A stretch of DNA of 8,229 bases from Planctomycetia bacterium (lineage in GTDB: Bacteria > Planctomycetota > Phycisphaerae > Phycisphaerales > SM1A02), in contig SYGQ01000029.1 of the NCBI GenBank assembly GCA_005799475.1, forward strand, positions 1 through 8,229. Reading direction: 5' to 3'. The position numbers were made by a program, and so were the translations under genes. The notes below the pieces were generated by a model. That model saw only the letters and a program-made list of their open reading frames with translations, was not told the DNA's origin and made no database searches. Below are positions 6,762-8,229 of this stretch, one piece after another (positions within the stretch are counted from its first letter, which is position 1; each line of letters opens with the position of its first letter).

Positions 6762-6799
6762 TCGAACGGGTGAATATAGCGGAGGGCTACACTCGCGAG
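6762..6799. promoter_or_regulatory. Divergent intergenic region of 38 bases
   Basis: This separates the start of the minus-strand cluster from the start of the TPR-like gene. It contains a small AT-rich island (GAATATAG, 6772-6779). On the minus strand this reads TATATT, five of six matches to a -10 box, but no -35 match is seen at normal spacing. On the plus strand TATAGC is a weaker match. Any full promoter for either direction must extend into the opposite coding region or give a very short leader. Confidence 0.3.
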
Positions 6800-8229
6800 A
6801 TGCTGGCGACCGTCGTGATGGCGTGGCTTGCCGTGGCCGCGGCACAGTCGGATTCCGCGGTGCCGCTGTCGACGGCACCGACGATGGCGGATCGCGCAAA
6901 AACAAGGCTTGCGGACGCGTACATGCGCGAAGCGGTCATGATGATGTCGCCCACAGATATCCATCCCACGGAGGTTGAGGCGGCGATTCACCTGAGCCAC
7001 GAGTCGGCAACGATGTTCCCCGACGAGCCCGATCGCTGGCGCGTGGTCTACGCCATCAGTTCGACCGCCGCTGCCATGCTCCCGATGGCGGCCGAGGCAA
7101 ACCGCGAGGCGATCGAGAATCTTGCGCGGCTCTGTCCCGGCGACGAAGTCGTGCGACTCAGGCGACTTGTGGCCGAAGTGGAGCGGCGTGAGATGGCCGA
7201 GGCGCGCGTCGCCGCCTACGAGCGACTCACGGGCGACGACGCTGTCAAGGTCATCGGGGCTCGTGTGGCGTCGCGCCTCGCGTTCGATCAGGCTCTTTTC
7301 GAGTCGCGCATCGGCGACGCCACTGGATTCGCGGCAGGGCTTGAGCGCAGTCTCGTGTTGTCGCCGGCTTTCCCCGCGGCGGCGGAGGCTGCGGCGGGCT
7401 TCATCGCCGAAAGGGTGGACGATCCGGTCGCGGAATGTGAATTGCTCATCGCCGCGGCAATGGCGAACCCGACGGAGCCACGGCTGTGGAGCCGGCTAGC
7501 CGCTCTCCTTCTCCAAGAGGCGGCCTACGACGCTGCGGTCCGCGTGTGCCAGATCGCGATCGACTGCGCGGTGGGGCAAGACGCCTACACAGAGACGATC
7601 GACATCGGAGTCAGCGAACTTGCCCTTGCGCTCTGGGGTGCCAAGCGCGACACAGAGGCGATCGAGACGATCAGACGACGGCTGAAGGTCAATCGAGAGG
7701 CCTTCGCCGACATCGTGGCCACGCTCAACCCTGGCCTGTCGAGGGCGGAGGCTGCCACCGTCCCGGGTCCGGTCTCCATCCTCGCCTCGATGGTGGGGTG
7801 CGGCATTGCGAGCGCGACGGAGGCGAGCGACGCGAAGGACCTCGCGAATGGGCTCATCATGATCGCCACGGAGCGGCGCAAGCAGGAAGAGACGCTGGAA
7901 CGCCAGCGGAAGTCGCGGGGTATCGCAACCTCGCCCGATCCAGGTGCCAACGAGCGGGCGCGGACCGAGATCATCGAGTGCTCGATTGCCGGCGCACTCT
8001 TCGGGGCCGATGTCAAGTCCGTGACGGATGGCTTCGCGGCGGCGGCCGCGATCCGCTCGCTCGACGAGGCGCAGAGCGATCAAGCAAACGCGTGGAAACT
8101 GCTGGCAACAGGAGAGGGTGCCGCCGCGCGAGATGCGTTCGCGAAACTCGAGTCGTCATCGGTTGCGGTCGCGCTCGGACGAGCCAAGGCCGCGCTCCTC
8201 ACTGGTGACACGCAGCGTGCCGCGCGCGA
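6800..8229 (+). CDS. Exported TPR-like repeat protein (partial, 3' end outside window)
   Basis: An open frame starts at the ATG at 6800 and has no stop before the window end, giving 476 codons plus two bases. Residues 1-15 are hydrophobic (LATVVMAWLAVAAA) with a plausible signal cleavage at AAA/Q. The mature part is almost entirely helical with tetratricopeptide-like pairs: about 63-112 (SHESATMFPDEPDRW ... ENLARLCPGD), 156-192, 212-256 (the best one, with PTEPRLWSRLAALLLQEAAY then AAVRVCQIA) and 427-476. A charged coiled-coil-like segment lies at 356-373 (ATERRKQEETLERQRKSR). TPR proteins serve as protein-protein scaffolds; no catalytic domain is visible in the part seen. GGAGGG at 6781-6786 is 13 bases before the ATG, a long spacing. 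An in-frame GTG at 6770 is an alternative start that would add ten residues. The frame has planctomycete-like codon use with GC-rich third positions. Confidence 0.75.
   Translation, partial: MLATVVMAWLAVAAAQSDSAVPLSTAPTMADRAKTRLADAYMREAVMMMSPTDIHPTEVEAAIHLSHESATMFPDEPDRWRVVYAISSTAAAMLPMAAEANREAIENLARLCPGDEVVRLRRLVAEVERREMAEARVAAYERLTGDDAVKVIGARVASRLAFDQALFESRIGDATGFAAGLERSLVLSPAFPAAAEAAAGFIAERVDDPVAECELLIAAAMANPTEPRLWSRLAALLLQEAAYDAAVRVCQIAIDCAVGQDAYTETIDIGVSELALALWGAKRDTEAIETIRRRLKVNREAFADIVATLNPGLSRAEAATVPGPVSILASMVGCGIASATEASDAKDLANGLIMIATERRKQEETLERQRKSRGIATSPDPGANERARTEIIECSIAGALFGADVKSVTDGFAAAAAIRSLDEAQSDQANAWKLLATGEGAAARDAFAKLESSSVAVALGRAKAALLTGDTQRAAR

Noticed and set aside
6762..6905. 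Longer form of the secreted helical protein starting at ATG 6905
   Set aside because: The extra 48 residues are Pro/Arg/Ser-rich, precede a clean signal peptide and overlap the divergent TPR-like gene.
7486..8208. 240-codon plus-strand frame and the opposing minus-strand frames at 7496-8083
   Set aside because: They lie inside the TPR-like gene, whose frame is continuous, begins with a signal-like sequence and shows helical repeats; the others are Arg/Gly-rich shadows.

Overview
The window is GC-rich by eye (not counted), gene-dense and bacterial. The best lineage clue is the C-terminus of the protein encoded at 222-2120. It carries two dockerin/EF-hand-like loops (D-x-N-x-D-G-x-V-N-x-x-D, then D-x-D-x-D-G-x-V-N-x-x-D) with 'ANWG' and 'SNWS' signatures. 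This C-terminal repeat is common on secreted proteins of Planctomycetota, especially Phycisphaerae-like lineages. Weak or absent Shine-Dalgarno sequences at most starts fit that assignment, which remains an inference.

Layout. Positions 2-202 (+) hold the last 66 codons of a gene resembling family I inorganic pyrophosphatase. It converges on a run of five minus-strand genes spanning 6761 down to 222. In transcription order these are: a secreted helical protein of unknown function (6761-5793); a family 5 (peptide/oligopeptide type) ABC solute-binding protein (5771-3885); a DppB/OppB-type permease (3888-2917), whose GTG start overlaps the previous stop by four bases; a small lipoprotein of unknown function (2907-2194); and a secreted five-haem c-type cytochrome with a dockerin-like tail (2120-222). 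Gaps are 21, -4, 9 and 73 bases, so co-transcription is likely, at least for the first four genes. On the plus strand, divergent from this cluster across only 38 bases, an exported TPR-like protein begins at 6800. It is still open at the window end (8229), with 476 codons visible.

How the genes may work together. Binding protein and permease form the recognisable half of a peptide-type importer. The second permease (DppC/OppC) and the ATPases (DppD/F) are not present; the gene after the permease is a lipoprotein instead. The products of all five cluster genes, and of the divergent TPR-like gene, appear to be exported, lipid-anchored or membrane-embedded, so the region looks like a cell-envelope locus. 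Nothing in the sequence shows that the cytochrome and the transporter act in one process. The most unusual item is the pentahaem cytochrome fused to a dockerin-like module and placed at the end of an incomplete peptide-transporter operon.

I saw no tRNA, rRNA, CRISPR array, insertion sequence, integrase or phage gene. No gene-free stretch exceeds 73 bases.
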